Shown: in pieces, positions 54,312-62,884 of the stretch
How the letters are laid out: each line of letters begins with the position of its first letter
Position numbering within the stretch: the first letter of the stretch is position 1
Source: Mucilaginibacter oryzae
Lineage (GTDB): Bacteria; Bacteroidota; Bacteroidia; Sphingobacteriales; Sphingobacteriaceae
Direction: 5' to 3'
Length of the DNA: 64,000 nt
NCBI RefSeq assembly: GCF_003148845.1
Contig: NZ_QGHA01000002.1
Coordinates: 418,974-482,973 of the forward strand
Notes under the pieces: generated by a model
What the model was told of the DNA's origin: nothing
Databases searched by the model: none
What the model saw: the letters and a program-made list of their open reading frames with translations, nothing else
Made by a program: the position numbers and the translations under genes

Positions 54312-55046
54312 TCATTCAATGATAATCACCTCGGTAAATTCATCCGCATCATTGTTAATATCCATGTATTGCTTAAAGTTTTGGATATCCTTATCAACCA
54401 TTTTTTTAAATACAGGATTTAATACTTTGGCTATCCCAGCGCCAATGCCGCCGGCCGGGGGCTGGTAGCTGATTACCACATCCACCACGGTCCCTGTACC
54501 ATCAACGCTATCCTGGAAGCGGATCTTCCCGGCATTGTTGATCATAGAATCGGGAAGGGAACTCCACCCAATCACCTCGTTTGGTTCATCATGAACAATT
54601 TCGGCATGCCAGCTTACCGTGGCTACATTTTGCGGTAACTTCAACACCCAATACGAATACTTGGAATCAATCACCTCCACGCTTTCCAGGTGTTTCATAA
54701 ATAACGGCAGGTTATCAAGCTTGCGCCAAAATTGATAAACCTTTTCGCGCGGCTTATTAACCGTGAAAGATGAGCGAATATTTACGTTGATCGGGTGGGT
54801 TGATAGTTTGCCGATGCGTTTATATAATTCGCAATGGCCGGTGATGCCGCGGTTTAATAAATACCCACCCGCGCCAATTTTTACAATGCTTGCAAGCGGG
54901 TTACTGAAGAGGGTTTTAAAACCTGAAAAACCGATTTTCATTCCCCCGGCTATCGAGGTAAGGCGTTCGGGCCAGTTCAGGTTTATGCGGTCATCGCCGT
55001 ACAGTACGGGATAATTGTCGGTATATTTTACTATTGTAGTTGCCAT
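54312..55046 (-). CDS. SRPBCC-family protein with N-terminal hydrophobic region
   Basis: A 244-residue protein. Residues about 28-80 are glycine-rich and moderately hydrophobic (AGGMKIGFSGFKTLFS), as in YgaP-like inner-membrane domains. Residues about 85-230 form a SRPBCC/polyketide-cyclase-like helix-grip fold (SFTVNKPREKVYQFWRKLDNLPLFMKHLESVEV), which binds lipids or other hydrophobic ligands. No catalytic motif is visible. It is convergent with rplT and divergent from the cobalamin operon, with no partner. Confidence 0.8.
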   Translation of the reverse strand: MATTIVKYTDNYPVLYGDDRINLNWPERLTSIAGGMKIGFSGFKTLFSNPLASIVKIGAGGYLLNRGITGHCELYKRIGKLSTHPINVNIRSSFTVNKPREKVYQFWRKLDNLPLFMKHLESVEVIDSKYSYWVLKLPQNVATVSWHAEIVHDEPNEVIGWSSLPDSMINNAGKIRFQDSVDGTGTVVDVVISYQPPAGGIGAGIAKVLNPVFKKMVDKDIQNFKQYMDINNDADEFTEVIIIE

Positions 55047-55160
55047 AGGTTTTAAAAGTTATGTTTTCAGAACAGTATAGCTATAGTTAAGGTTTTTTTT
55101 AAGTGAATTTTATTGCTTTATAGTGTAAGATAATGCCATTTACAGATAGTTGACATCAAA

Positions 55161-55192
55161 TTTGTGTATGTGCTATACTTGGCATACCTTTG
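55161..55192 (+). promoter_or_regulatory. promoter of the cobalamin operon
   Basis: TTTG (55161-55164) and TACCTTTG (55185-55192) are 20 bases apart. Transcription would start within a few bases of the riboswitch P1 stem. Confidence 0.7.
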
Positions 55193-55195
55193 AAC

Positions 55196-55369
55196 CGCTT
55201 TAGGTTTCATTAAACTGTTTAATGAATTAAAAGGGAATACGGTGTAAATCCGTAACTGTCCCGCAGCTGTAAGCTCTGTAACCGTTGCCAAATCTGTATG
55301 GTCACTCTCTATAAAAGCAGGGGGGAAGGCCGGCTAAACGGGGAGTAAGTCAGAATACCTGCCTTAGCG
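55196..55369 (+). promoter_or_regulatory. cobalamin (AdoCbl) riboswitch
   Basis: The B12 aptamer is complete: AGGTTTCATT near the 5' end, AAAGGGAATACGGTG, CTGTCCCGCAGCTGTAAGC (the B12 box), GGGGGAAGGC, and AGTAAGTCAGAATACCTGCC. P1 can pair CGCT (55196-55199) with AGCG (55366-55369). High adenosylcobalamin would turn off the btuB operon that follows. No T-run terminator is visible before the ATG, so control is probably at translation. Confidence 0.95.
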
Positions 55370-55476
55370 TTATATGTTATTCAAAGCTTTCGCGGATTGA
55401 AGCTTGAATGTGAATGCTCATCTTTTGGTGTATTTTCATTTCAAAATCTTCCGGTTATCAATTGATTATATCAAGA

Positions 55477-57510
55477 ATGGTGAAATTTCTACGTGTAAAC
55501 TTTCGCAGTCAATTGTCTCTTATTAAAAAGAGCGGTTTGTTTCTTTTTTTTACACTACCAATTTTCACCAGCAACGTAGTTGCGCAATCTGATACCACCA
55601 AAAAGCTCGACGAGGTAAGGGTATCATCCTCCCTTATCCCTCAAAGACAATCCGCTACACCAATACAATCAATTACCTCCGCCGATTTTAAACGAACCTC
55701 ATCTTACAGCCTTGCAGATGCAATAAAAAACTTTTCGGGGGTTAGTATCAAAGATTATGGAGGCATAGGCGGGTTAAAAACGGTGTCAGTACGCAGCCTT
55801 GGTGCTAATAATACCGCTGTGTTATACAATGGCATACAGCTTAACGATGCACAAAACGGACAAATAGATCTAAGTAAGTTCAATTTATACAATGTTGAAG
55901 AGGTATTATTGTATAATGCCCAACCAGCCGAACTTTTGCAGACTGCCAGGGCTTATGCATCAGCCAGTGTACTTGCCGTTAAAACTATCCGGCCGGTTTA
56001 TGATTCCAAAAAAAATTCCGGCATGATTTTGGGCATAAAAGGAGGTTCATTTGGGTTATTTAATCCTTACCTGCAATGGAAGCAAAGTTTTAGCAAGCAC
56101 TGGGGATTGGTAATCAACAGTAATGTGCAGCAGGCCGATGGCAGGTACAAATATCATGAAAGCCGCGATGGATCAGATACGCTTGCGATAAGAAGAAACG
56201 GGGATGTGCATATTCAACAGGCCGACGGCGGGTTGTACTGGGTTAAATCAGATAGCAACAAATTCAATATTCTGTTTAATTTTTATAATTCAAAACGGGG
56301 GCTGCCCGGGCCGGTTGTTTACTACGCGGCACCAACCAGTCAGCGTTTACAAAACACCGACTTCTTTTTGCAATCAGGGTATCTGCATCGATACAAAAAC
56401 AGCGTAAGCTTATTATTCAATGCTAAATACGCCCATAGTTATGTTAGGTACCTCGACACTGGCGTATACAACACCTCGGGTTTTATTGACGAGCATTATC
56501 GCCAGAACGACTTTTATTTTTCGGGGGCTGTTTCCTATGACATTGTATCAAACTGGAAGATATCCTATTCGTCTGACGCGGATATCAGTAACCTGAAATC
56601 TGATGTTTATCAATATGCCTTTCCAACGCGCACAAGTCTGTTTAATGTATTGGCAACCGATTTTAACGCCGGTAAATGGCGGCTGCAGGCCAATTTGTTA
56701 AACACTTACATTCACGATGAGGTAAAGAGCGGCGTTGCGGCGGATTCAAGATCAGCATTTACACCTGCGGTCATTGCTACGTTTAAACCTTTTATTGGGC
56801 AAAACCTGCTTTTCAGGGCCTATTATAAAAGGACGTTCCGTAACACAACCTTTGCCGAGCAGTATTATTATGCCGTTGTTCCCCGCCCGCTGAGGCCTGA
56901 GTATACCAATCAATATAATCTTGGCGCGGCCTATACCAAAAGCTTTGCAGGGATTATTGATTTCGTAAATATCAGCGCAGATGCGTACTATAATCATGTA
57001 AAGGATAAAATATCGTATATCCCTACACGTTCTCCCGAAACACCCTCGGTTGTTAACCTTGGTAAGGTTGATATCAAAGGCATTGATGTCGTATTGAAAA
57101 CAGGTTTTAAAACCATTGATAACTGGAAGGGGGTACTGAGCGTTAACTATACCTATCAGCAGGCGCTTGATGTAACCAATCGAACCGATCTGTATTACCT
57201 TGAACAGATTCCATATACGCCTAAACAAACGCTTGCTTTAAATGCCGGTTTTACGCGCAAGCAGTTCGGTATTTATTATAATGAAATCTTTTCATCATCA
57301 AGATACCAAAACAGCAACAACGTACCCGAATATTATTTGCCCGGATATTCGGTAAGCGATGCGTCGTTAGTGTATAATTTCATAGCTGTAAGCAAACCTG
57401 TTATGCTTTCGGTAGAAGTAAATAACCTGTTTAATAAGAGTTACGCTGTAATAAACAGCTACCCGATGCCCGGCAGGTCATACCGGCTTACATTTCAAAT
57501 AACTATTTAA
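55477..57510 (+). CDS. btuB: TonB-dependent outer-membrane receptor, BtuB-like
   Basis: A 677-residue TonB-dependent receptor. The ATG at 55477 gives a signal peptide (about 12-38, ending VVAQ); the preceding in-frame ATG at 55414 adds 21 residues that overlap the riboswitch platform. The plug domain spans about 40-160 (ADAIKNFSGVSIKDYGGIGGLKTVSVRSLG), and a 22-stranded barrel follows, closing with a typical terminal strand. The upstream B12 riboswitch and the downstream btuG-like gene identify it as a cobalamin importer. No SusC-type N-terminal extension is present, which also fits BtuB. Confidence 0.92.
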   Translation: MVKFLRVNFRSQLSLIKKSGLFLFFTLPIFTSNVVAQSDTTKKLDEVRVSSSLIPQRQSATPIQSITSADFKRTSSYSLADAIKNFSGVSIKDYGGIGGLKTVSVRSLGANNTAVLYNGIQLNDAQNGQIDLSKFNLYNVEEVLLYNAQPAELLQTARAYASASVLAVKTIRPVYDSKKNSGMILGIKGGSFGLFNPYLQWKQSFSKHWGLVINSNVQQADGRYKYHESRDGSDTLAIRRNGDVHIQQADGGLYWVKSDSNKFNILFNFYNSKRGLPGPVVYYAAPTSQRLQNTDFFLQSGYLHRYKNSVSLLFNAKYAHSYVRYLDTGVYNTSGFIDEHYRQNDFYFSGAVSYDIVSNWKISYSSDADISNLKSDVYQYAFPTRTSLFNVLATDFNAGKWRLQANLLNTYIHDEVKSGVAADSRSAFTPAVIATFKPFIGQNLLFRAYYKRTFRNTTFAEQYYYAVVPRPLRPEYTNQYNLGAAYTKSFAGIIDFVNISADAYYNHVKDKISYIPTRSPETPSVVNLGKVDIKGIDVVLKTGFKTIDNWKGVLSVNYTYQQALDVTNRTDLYYLEQIPYTPKQTLALNAGFTRKQFGIYYNEIFSSSRYQNSNNVPEYYLPGYSVSDASLVYNFIAVSKPVMLSVEVNNLFNKSYAVINSYPMPGRSYRLTFQITI

Positions 57511-57520
57511 TATAAAATTC

Positions 57521-58579
57521 ATGAAATCAATCAAACTCCAAAATTTACTTTTAGCATGTGCCGTAGCGTTAAGTTTAACAGCGTGCCATAAAGATAAAAA
57601 GGTAGTTCCCGAAGACAAACCCACGGCCGACCTGTATGTTTTAAACCAGGGTAATCTTGGCTTACCAAACAGTACTTTAACTTCCTATAACTATACCACC
57701 AAACTGTTAACCCCCGATTTTTTTTTATTGGCAAACGGTAAAGGCCTGGGCAATACAGCCAACGATGTGAAAATTTACGGAGCCAAAATGTATATCGTGG
57801 TTGATAAATCAGGCACGGTAGAAGTTGTAAATCCTAAAACAGCTAAATCGATAAAACAGGTGTTGTTTCAAAACGCCGATAAATCATCGCGCGAGCCCCG
57901 GTCAATCGCTTTTTATAAAGGCAACGCATTTATCACGCTTTATGATAACAACGTAGCGGTTTTAGATACTGCGACGCTTACTATAACTAAATACATCCCT
58001 GTAGGTCGTAACCCCGAACAGTTGGCAGTAAGTAATGACAAATTATACGTGGTAAATGGAGGCGGCCTGAGCTACCCCGACGTTGATAAAACAGTATCTA
58101 TCATTAACCTGAGCTCGTTAACGGTTACTAAAACATTAACGGTTGGCTTAAACCCGTATGCAATTAGTGTTGACAGCTATGGCGATGTGTTTGTTCACTC
58201 TTATAACGTATACCCCGGTAGCCCGCAGCTTACTATTATTGATAGTAAAACGGATGTGGTTAAATCGATCACAGAGTTTGCCGGAGGCCCTTTTGCTGTA
58301 AACGGCGATATTGCATATTACATCACGTCTGACGGTACTATTAATACTTATGATTTAAAGGAGCTGAAAGCATCTTCGTCAAATTTCATAACCGATGGCA
58401 CAACCTTTACTGCCGCTTATGCCGTAGTAACTAATACGCTAACCGGCGAGGTTTTTGTTACAGACGCCAAAGATTACAAATCGAACGGGTTAATTTATGC
58501 TTTTGATAAAAATGGAAAAAAGGAATATAGTCTGGTTACAGGCATCAACCCTGGCAGTGTTGTTTTCGTAAACAGATAA
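57521..58579 (+). CDS. BtuG-like YncE beta-propeller lipoprotein
   Basis: A 352-residue lipoprotein with the lipobox SLTAC (C22). The mature part is a seven-bladed beta-propeller of the YncE/DUF5074 type (VYVVNQG and YITSDGTINTYDL-like blades, PYAISVDSYGDVFVHSY). In Bacteroides, BtuG is a surface propeller of this class that binds cobalamin tightly and sits over BtuB. This gene begins 11 bases after btuB, so it is very probably its BtuG-type partner. It should be exposed on the cell surface. Confidence 0.82.
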   Translation: MKSIKLQNLLLACAVALSLTACHKDKKVVPEDKPTADLYVLNQGNLGLPNSTLTSYNYTTKLLTPDFFLLANGKGLGNTANDVKIYGAKMYIVVDKSGTVEVVNPKTAKSIKQVLFQNADKSSREPRSIAFYKGNAFITLYDNNVAVLDTATLTITKYIPVGRNPEQLAVSNDKLYVVNGGGLSYPDVDKTVSIINLSSLTVTKTLTVGLNPYAISVDSYGDVFVHSYNVYPGSPQLTIIDSKTDVVKSITEFAGGPFAVNGDIAYYITSDGTINTYDLKELKASSSNFITDGTTFTAAYAVVTNTLTGEVFVTDAKDYKSNGLIYAFDKNGKKEYSLVTGINPGSVVFVNR

Positions 58580-58633
58580 TTAACACCGTTTTTCTGTATA
58601 TTATCATTAAATTTGCAACTATCTTATAAAATC

Positions 58634-59197
58634 ATGATCGCTAAAGATAATAACACACGTAATTTGTTTTTGATAGTACTGATTATAGTCGCGGCCGTTT
58701 TCAGGGTGCTTGCTGTTTACATTCCGGCATTGAGTAATTTCACGCCGGTAGGAGCCATCGCCTTGTTCGGCGGCGTTTATTTTAAGGAGAAATGGAAAGG
58801 TTATGTGGTAGTTCTTGCTACCTTGTTTTTCACTGATATCCTGATCAATTATTTACGTACATCAACAATTACTTTAGGTTACACCGTAACTTTTTGGGTA
58901 TATGTAAGCTTTATATTGATGGTATGGGTTGGTAGCCTGATAAAAAAGGTAAATGTGCAAAACATATTACTTGCTTCAACCGCGCCTGTACTCATCCACT
59001 GGCTCCTTACTGATTTTCCCGGCGATATGTATCCGCACACGCTTGCAGGTTACGGCCAGTCGTTAGTGGCAGCTATTCCGTTTGAATATAATCTTGTGTA
59101 CGGAACGCTTGTATTTAGCGCTATCTTATTCGGCGGTTTTGAACTGGCTAAAACCAAATACACTGTTCTGCAGGATAAAAAGCAACTCGCTTTATAA
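58634..59197 (+). CDS. DUF6580 (ECF S-component-like) membrane protein
   Basis: A 187-residue inner-membrane protein with about five to six hydrophobic segments. FTPVGAIALFGGVYF near residue 35 is characteristic of DUF6580, a family related to ECF transporter substrate-binding subunits. The ATG at 58634 is chosen over a TTG at 58613. Placed right after btuB and the btuG-like gene, it is a candidate inner-membrane cobalamin or precursor transporter; no BtuCD genes are in view. A PVLIHWLLTDFPGDMYP loop is also visible. Confidence 0.78.
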   Translation: MIAKDNNTRNLFLIVLIIVAAVFRVLAVYIPALSNFTPVGAIALFGGVYFKEKWKGYVVVLATLFFTDILINYLRTSTITLGYTVTFWVYVSFILMVWVGSLIKKVNVQNILLASTAPVLIHWLLTDFPGDMYPHTLAGYGQSLVAAIPFEYNLVYGTLVFSAILFGGFELAKTKYTVLQDKKQLAL

Positions 59198-59216
59198 CAT
59201 AAAAGCATTTAAATTT

Positions 59217-59250
59217 AAAGCGGATTGTTGTAAGGCAATCCGCTTTTTTT
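59217..59250 (+). terminator. hairpin after the DUF6580 gene
   Basis: AAAGCGGATTG pairs with CAATCCGCTTT around TTGTAAGG, followed by TTTT. It probably ends the riboswitch-controlled transcript before the sirtuin gene. Confidence 0.75.
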
Positions 59251-59284
59251 ATGACCTCGCGGTCTTGGTCTACATAAAACCAAT

Positions 59285-59971
59285 ATGAAAAACATTGTAG
59301 TGTTAACGGGCGCGGGTATCAGCGCCGAAAGCGGTTTAAAAACATTCAGGGATAGCGACGGGCTTTGGGAAGGTTACAATATTGAGGATGTAGCCACCCC
59401 GCAGGCCTGGGAATGGAACCCGGTAATGGTACAGCAATTTTATAATGAGCGCCGTAAAAACGTACTGGAGGCAAAACCTAACGCCGCGCACTTCGCGCTT
59501 GCAGCTTTGGAAGAAAAACATCGCGTTACCATAATTACCCAAAATATTGACGATTTGCACGAACGTGCCGGCTCAACCAATGTGGTGCATTTGCATGGTA
59601 TTATTACCCGCTCGCAATCGAGCATCAACCCCGAACTAACTTATCCAATCGAAGGCTGGGAATTGAAAATGGGCGAGAAATGCGAATTAGGCTCTCAACT
59701 GCGTGCGCACGTGGTTTGGTTTGGCGAGCCTGTGCCCATGATTGAGCGGGCCGCGATGATTTGTGCCGGGGCGGATGTGTTTATCCTCGTGGGATCATCA
59801 CTTGCTGTTTATCCGGCGGCCGGGTTGATTGGCTATGTCGACCCGGAAGTTCCCAAATATATCGTCGACCCGAAAATCCCTTCCGTAAATGTACGCGGGG
59901 AGGTTATAAAGATAGAAGAGCGGGCTTCGGTTGGCGTACCGGATCTGGTTAATAAGTTGTTGAACGATTAA
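59285..59971 (+). CDS. SIR2-family NAD-dependent deacylase (CobB type), without zinc cysteines
   Basis: A 228-residue sirtuin. The NAD-binding VLTGAGISAESGLKTFRD, TQNIDDLHERAG and the catalytic histidine H104 in VHLHG are intact, and Y53/R56 match the YxxR desuccinylase motif of class III. The structural zinc site is absent: only one cysteine (C133) is found where four are usual. It probably removes acyl groups from lysines in the cytoplasm. It lies 87 bases after DUF6580 with a hairpin-like stretch between (AAGCGGATTGTTGTAAGGCAATCCGCTTTTT), which may be a terminator, so it may be a separate transcript from the B12 genes. Confidence 0.88.
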   Translation: MKNIVVLTGAGISAESGLKTFRDSDGLWEGYNIEDVATPQAWEWNPVMVQQFYNERRKNVLEAKPNAAHFALAALEEKHRVTIITQNIDDLHERAGSTNVVHLHGIITRSQSSINPELTYPIEGWELKMGEKCELGSQLRAHVVWFGEPVPMIERAAMICAGADVFILVGSSLAVYPAAGLIGYVDPEVPKYIVDPKIPSVNVRGEVIKIEERASVGVPDLVNKLLND

Positions 59972-59987
59972 ATTAAATCACCTGAAC

Positions 59988-60701
59988 TTGAAATGTATTT
60001 TTAACTGGAGCGGCGGTAAGGATAGCGCCCTCGCTTTATATTATTGCCTGCAAAATCCCGAAATAGAAATCGCATATCTGGTAACTACCATCAACTATGC
60101 TGCCGACCGCATTTCGATGCATGGCGTACGTACCGAACTGTTAATTCAACAGGCGGCAAGTATCGGCATCCCCCTGTACCAGATTCGCCTGGCCGAAATG
60201 CCGGGAATGGAAGAATATGATGAGGTGATGCGCCATCATTTATCCATCTTTAAAAATGAGGGCGTAACGCACAGTATTTTTGGCGACATTTTTTTGCAGG
60301 ACCTGAAGGATTACCGCGACGCCAGACTAAGTGAAGCTGGTTTAACGGGGATTTATCCTTTATGGAAACGCGACACCCGTCAATTGATCAGCGAGTTTTT
60401 GAACCTTGGTTTCGGTACAGTAATAGCCTGTACCCAACAGCGATTGGAGCGTATTCTTGGACGGGAGATTAGCCGGGAGCTTATAGATTCGTTACCGGAT
60501 GATGTGGATGTTTGCGGCGAAAACGGCGAGTTTCACACGTTTACTTATAAAGGCCCGATTTTTAAAAACGAGATTGCTTATAAAACCGGAGATAAGGTTT
60601 TTAAGGAATACAAGGCGCCAAAAAACGCCGATGATTCGTGTATATCATCAACTGATGAAATACCGGCCGGGTTCTGGTATTGCGACCTGCTGCCTGCCTG
60701 A
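59988..60701 (+). CDS. Dph6-type ATP-pyrophosphatase (diphthine-ammonia ligase-like)
   Basis: A 237-residue enzyme of the N-type ATP-pyrophosphatase (PP-loop) family. The PP-loop is SGGKDSALALY at residues 8-18. The layout, with GTVIACTQQRLERILGREI, resembles eukaryotic Dph6, which amidates diphthine; bacteria lack diphthamide, so the natural substrate differs. The start is TTG, as no ATG or GTG precedes the PP-loop after the in-frame stop at 59961-59963. It begins 16 bases after the sirtuin gene, so the two share an operon. Confidence 0.85.
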   Translation: MKCIFNWSGGKDSALALYYCLQNPEIEIAYLVTTINYAADRISMHGVRTELLIQQAASIGIPLYQIRLAEMPGMEEYDEVMRHHLSIFKNEGVTHSIFGDIFLQDLKDYRDARLSEAGLTGIYPLWKRDTRQLISEFLNLGFGTVIACTQQRLERILGREISRELIDSLPDDVDVCGENGEFHTFTYKGPIFKNEIAYKTGDKVFKEYKAPKNADDSCISSTDEIPAGFWYCDLLPA

Positions 60702-60794
60702 TTCGTCATCATCGGTATAAAATGCGATGGCGAAAAAATGAGGTGTTGGGAAATTGATGGTGTTTATTAAACAGGTTCGGTTTACATTTGCCGG

Positions 60795-61055
60795 GTGCAA
60801 AACATAACACCCAACCCTCAGGTATTGATAGATATTGTTCAAACCCGCATGCCCTACGGCAAGTATAAAGGCACCATTATCGCCGATATCCCCATAAGCT
60901 ACCTGGAATGGATGGCGGGTAAAGGCTTTACCAAAGATAAACTGGGTATGCTGCTTTCAACCACCTTCGAGATTAAGACCAACGGGCTAAGTGAGATATT
61001 ACATATGGTGAAGAAAGCCCATGCCCCCCAGCCCCCTAAAGGGGGAGCTTTCTGA
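60795..61055 (+). CDS. DUF3820-family protein with repeat-encoded C-terminus
   Basis: An 86-residue soluble protein of the DUF3820 family: RMPYGKYKGTIIADIPISYLEWM with the following KLG is the core motif. It is a possible nucleic-acid-associated protein. It starts with GTG at 60795. The last residues HAPQPPKGGAF are encoded by a common Bacteroidota palindromic repeat (61021-61056), so the original C-terminus was probably shorter, at about KK or KKA. Confidence 0.8.
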   Translation: MQNITPNPQVLIDIVQTRMPYGKYKGTIIADIPISYLEWMAGKGFTKDKLGMLLSTTFEIKTNGLSEILHMVKKAHAPQPPKGGAF

Positions 61056-61127
61056 GCATTGGTTTATATTTACATTCTACACTTTTTCCTTCCCTTTCAG
61101 GGGGCCGGGGGCTCACAGCCTGTTAAA
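61021..61127. repeat. REP pair, CAGCCCCCTAAAGGGGGAG type
   Basis: CAGCCCCCTAAAGGGGGAGCTTTC (left) and CTTTCAGGGGGCCGGGGGCTC (right, about 61096-61116) form an opposed pair around a short spacer. The same word family is widespread in Bacteroidota. The pair lies between the convergent DUF3820 and corA genes and overlaps the 3' end of both coding regions or their stops. Confidence 0.75.
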
Positions 61128-62237
61128 CCATCCTTTTTTCCAAAATACAAACACCTGTATAACGGCAATCAGCAGCATAAAAACAATAGCGTATATATAC
61201 CCGTGGTGCCAGTAAAGTTCGGGCATATTATCGGCAATGATGTGGCCTTTGTCGTCCTGACGTGAAAAGTTCATCCCATAAATACCGGCAATGAAGGTAA
61301 GAGGAATAAAGATCACCGAGATGATGGTGAGCACTTTCATAATCTCATTCATGCGGTTGCTCACCATGGATAGGTACAGATCTATGATGCTCGAGGTAAC
61401 TTCCTTATAGTTTTCAATCAAATCCATTGCCTGGATGCAGTGATCATACGCGTCGCGCAGGTAAAGTTTTACTTCCGGCGTAACCAGCGGACTTTCAGAC
61501 CGGATCATGTCATTGATCTTATCCCGCTCGGGCCAGCTGGCACGCCGCACAACAATAAGCGTACGCTTTAGCTGTTGGGCGTTAAACATGATGGATTTAT
61601 CAGCACTTTGGTAAAGCTTATCTTCAAGTGCGTCAAGGTGGTCGCCAATTTCGGCCAGTAGCACAAAGTAATTATCTATAATAGTGTCGGTAAGCGCATA
61701 ACACATATAGCCCGGCCCGTCAGTACGGATTGAACCCTTGCCTGCCTTTAAACGGGCTTTAACAGCTTCAAACCGGTTTTCATTATGGTCTTCTTCAAAA
61801 CTGATGATGATATTATTTTTAATAATAGCCGAAAACTGGCAGTTGATAATCTCATTGTCGTGGTTAAAATAAACTATGCGGCTGGTGCAAAAGGCATAGT
61901 CGTCATATTCATCAAACTTTGGGCGCTGATGGGTGTTCGCGATATCCTCTAAAACCAACGAATTGATCTGACAATGTTCGCCAATCTGCTCTATTAACCC
62001 GGCGTCGCCCAAACCGTTTATCTTTATCCAGTGGGTATGATTATCACATTTATCAAGTTGTTTTAAAACAGCTTTAATATCCCGGCCTTCGCAAGTCACC
62101 AGCTCGTCTTTGTTATACGAATAAGCCGAAATGATAGGCTTTAGCGCGTCTTCAGCTATTCTTATCATACCAGGTCTGTCGCCAACCTGGCCTGCACGCT
62201 TGTGTTTTTTAAAGCGTAAACGCTTTACTCCGTTCAT
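61113..62237 (-). CDS. corA: magnesium/cobalt transporter CorA
   Basis: CorA is a pentameric inner-membrane channel for Mg2+ (also Co2+ and Ni2+). The 374-residue protein has the long cytoplasmic N-terminal domain and two C-terminal helices (about 310-330 and 345-365), with the selectivity motif YGMNF after the first helix. The start ATG directly follows the WbqC-like stop (TAAATG). Cobalt uptake near B12 genes is suggestive, but the strands oppose and no shared control is visible. Confidence 0.93.
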   Translation of the reverse strand: MNGVKRLRFKKHKRAGQVGDRPGMIRIAEDALKPIISAYSYNKDELVTCEGRDIKAVLKQLDKCDNHTHWIKINGLGDAGLIEQIGEHCQINSLVLEDIANTHQRPKFDEYDDYAFCTSRIVYFNHDNEIINCQFSAIIKNNIIISFEEDHNENRFEAVKARLKAGKGSIRTDGPGYMCYALTDTIIDNYFVLLAEIGDHLDALEDKLYQSADKSIMFNAQQLKRTLIVVRRASWPERDKINDMIRSESPLVTPEVKLYLRDAYDHCIQAMDLIENYKEVTSSIIDLYLSMVSNRMNEIMKVLTIISVIFIPLTFIAGIYGMNFSRQDDKGHIIADNMPELYWHHGYIYAIVFMLLIAVIQVFVFWKKGWFNRL

Positions 62238-62849
62238 TTACAAATAATTTATGGTTTGTGGGCCCTGGTTAAACAACAGGTCTACAATACTCAGGTTCTT
62301 TTTAAAGCCCTGCCTGTCTTCAAACAATTGGAAATAGGGTTTCTGCTGCATTTCGCTTTCTTTTTTTGGATGAATAGTGTGCCGGAAATCATGCAGGTTG
62401 GGATATCCGGCTTTGTACTCATCTGTATAGGTGATCTCTGTTTTTATTTTGGTAAGCTTTAGCAGCAGGTTCAAAAGCTCCTGGTTATAATCAAATAAAA
62501 ACTCAAATTGTTTTTCATAAAAGGGCGCGAAATCGCTTTCGTAATACTCAAAATAAGCCGAGCGGCGGTAACAGGCCTGCAGGCTTTGCCAATGCAGGCG
62601 CTGCCACCTGAAATCGTAACTTATTTTAACATCTTTAACAACGGTATGGTTCTTTGAACCTTTTATAACAGGTACCACCAGGGCCAGTACACCATCCGGC
62701 GTAAAAATGTTTGCCCGGTTACGGTAAGTTTGTTTAGGAAAATGCTCTTCTCTTTCTATCAGTATATCAGGCTTGTACGTGTTTAGCTGTACAAAATACT
62801 CAACCGGGGGAAGATAAAACATGGGTAACACAGCGCCTTTTTCAATCAT
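62238..62849 (-). CDS. WbqC-like family protein
   Basis: A 203-residue protein of the WbqC-like family, which is linked to O-antigen or other polysaccharide loci and to amino-sugar modification. LPMFYLPPVEYFVQL at the start and RHTIHPKK near residue 170 are typical. The ATG at 62849 is preferred over a TTG at 62870. It is transcribed with corA (the stop abuts its ATG) and divergently from the acyltransferase gene. The biochemical role is not established. Confidence 0.8.
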   Translation of the reverse strand: MIEKGAVLPMFYLPPVEYFVQLNTYKPDILIEREEHFPKQTYRNRANIFTPDGVLALVVPVIKGSKNHTVVKDVKISYDFRWQRLHWQSLQACYRRSAYFEYYESDFAPFYEKQFEFLFDYNQELLNLLLKLTKIKTEITYTDEYKAGYPNLHDFRHTIHPKKESEMQQKPYFQLFEDRQGFKKNLSIVDLLFNQGPQTINYL

Positions 62850-62884
62850 ATATTTTATGTTTGTGTTCAAAATTGGTTAAAATA

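Noticed and set aside
56752..57228. Minus-strand 158-codon ORF inside btuB
   Set aside because: It is an antisense shadow of the barrel-coding region without any domain.
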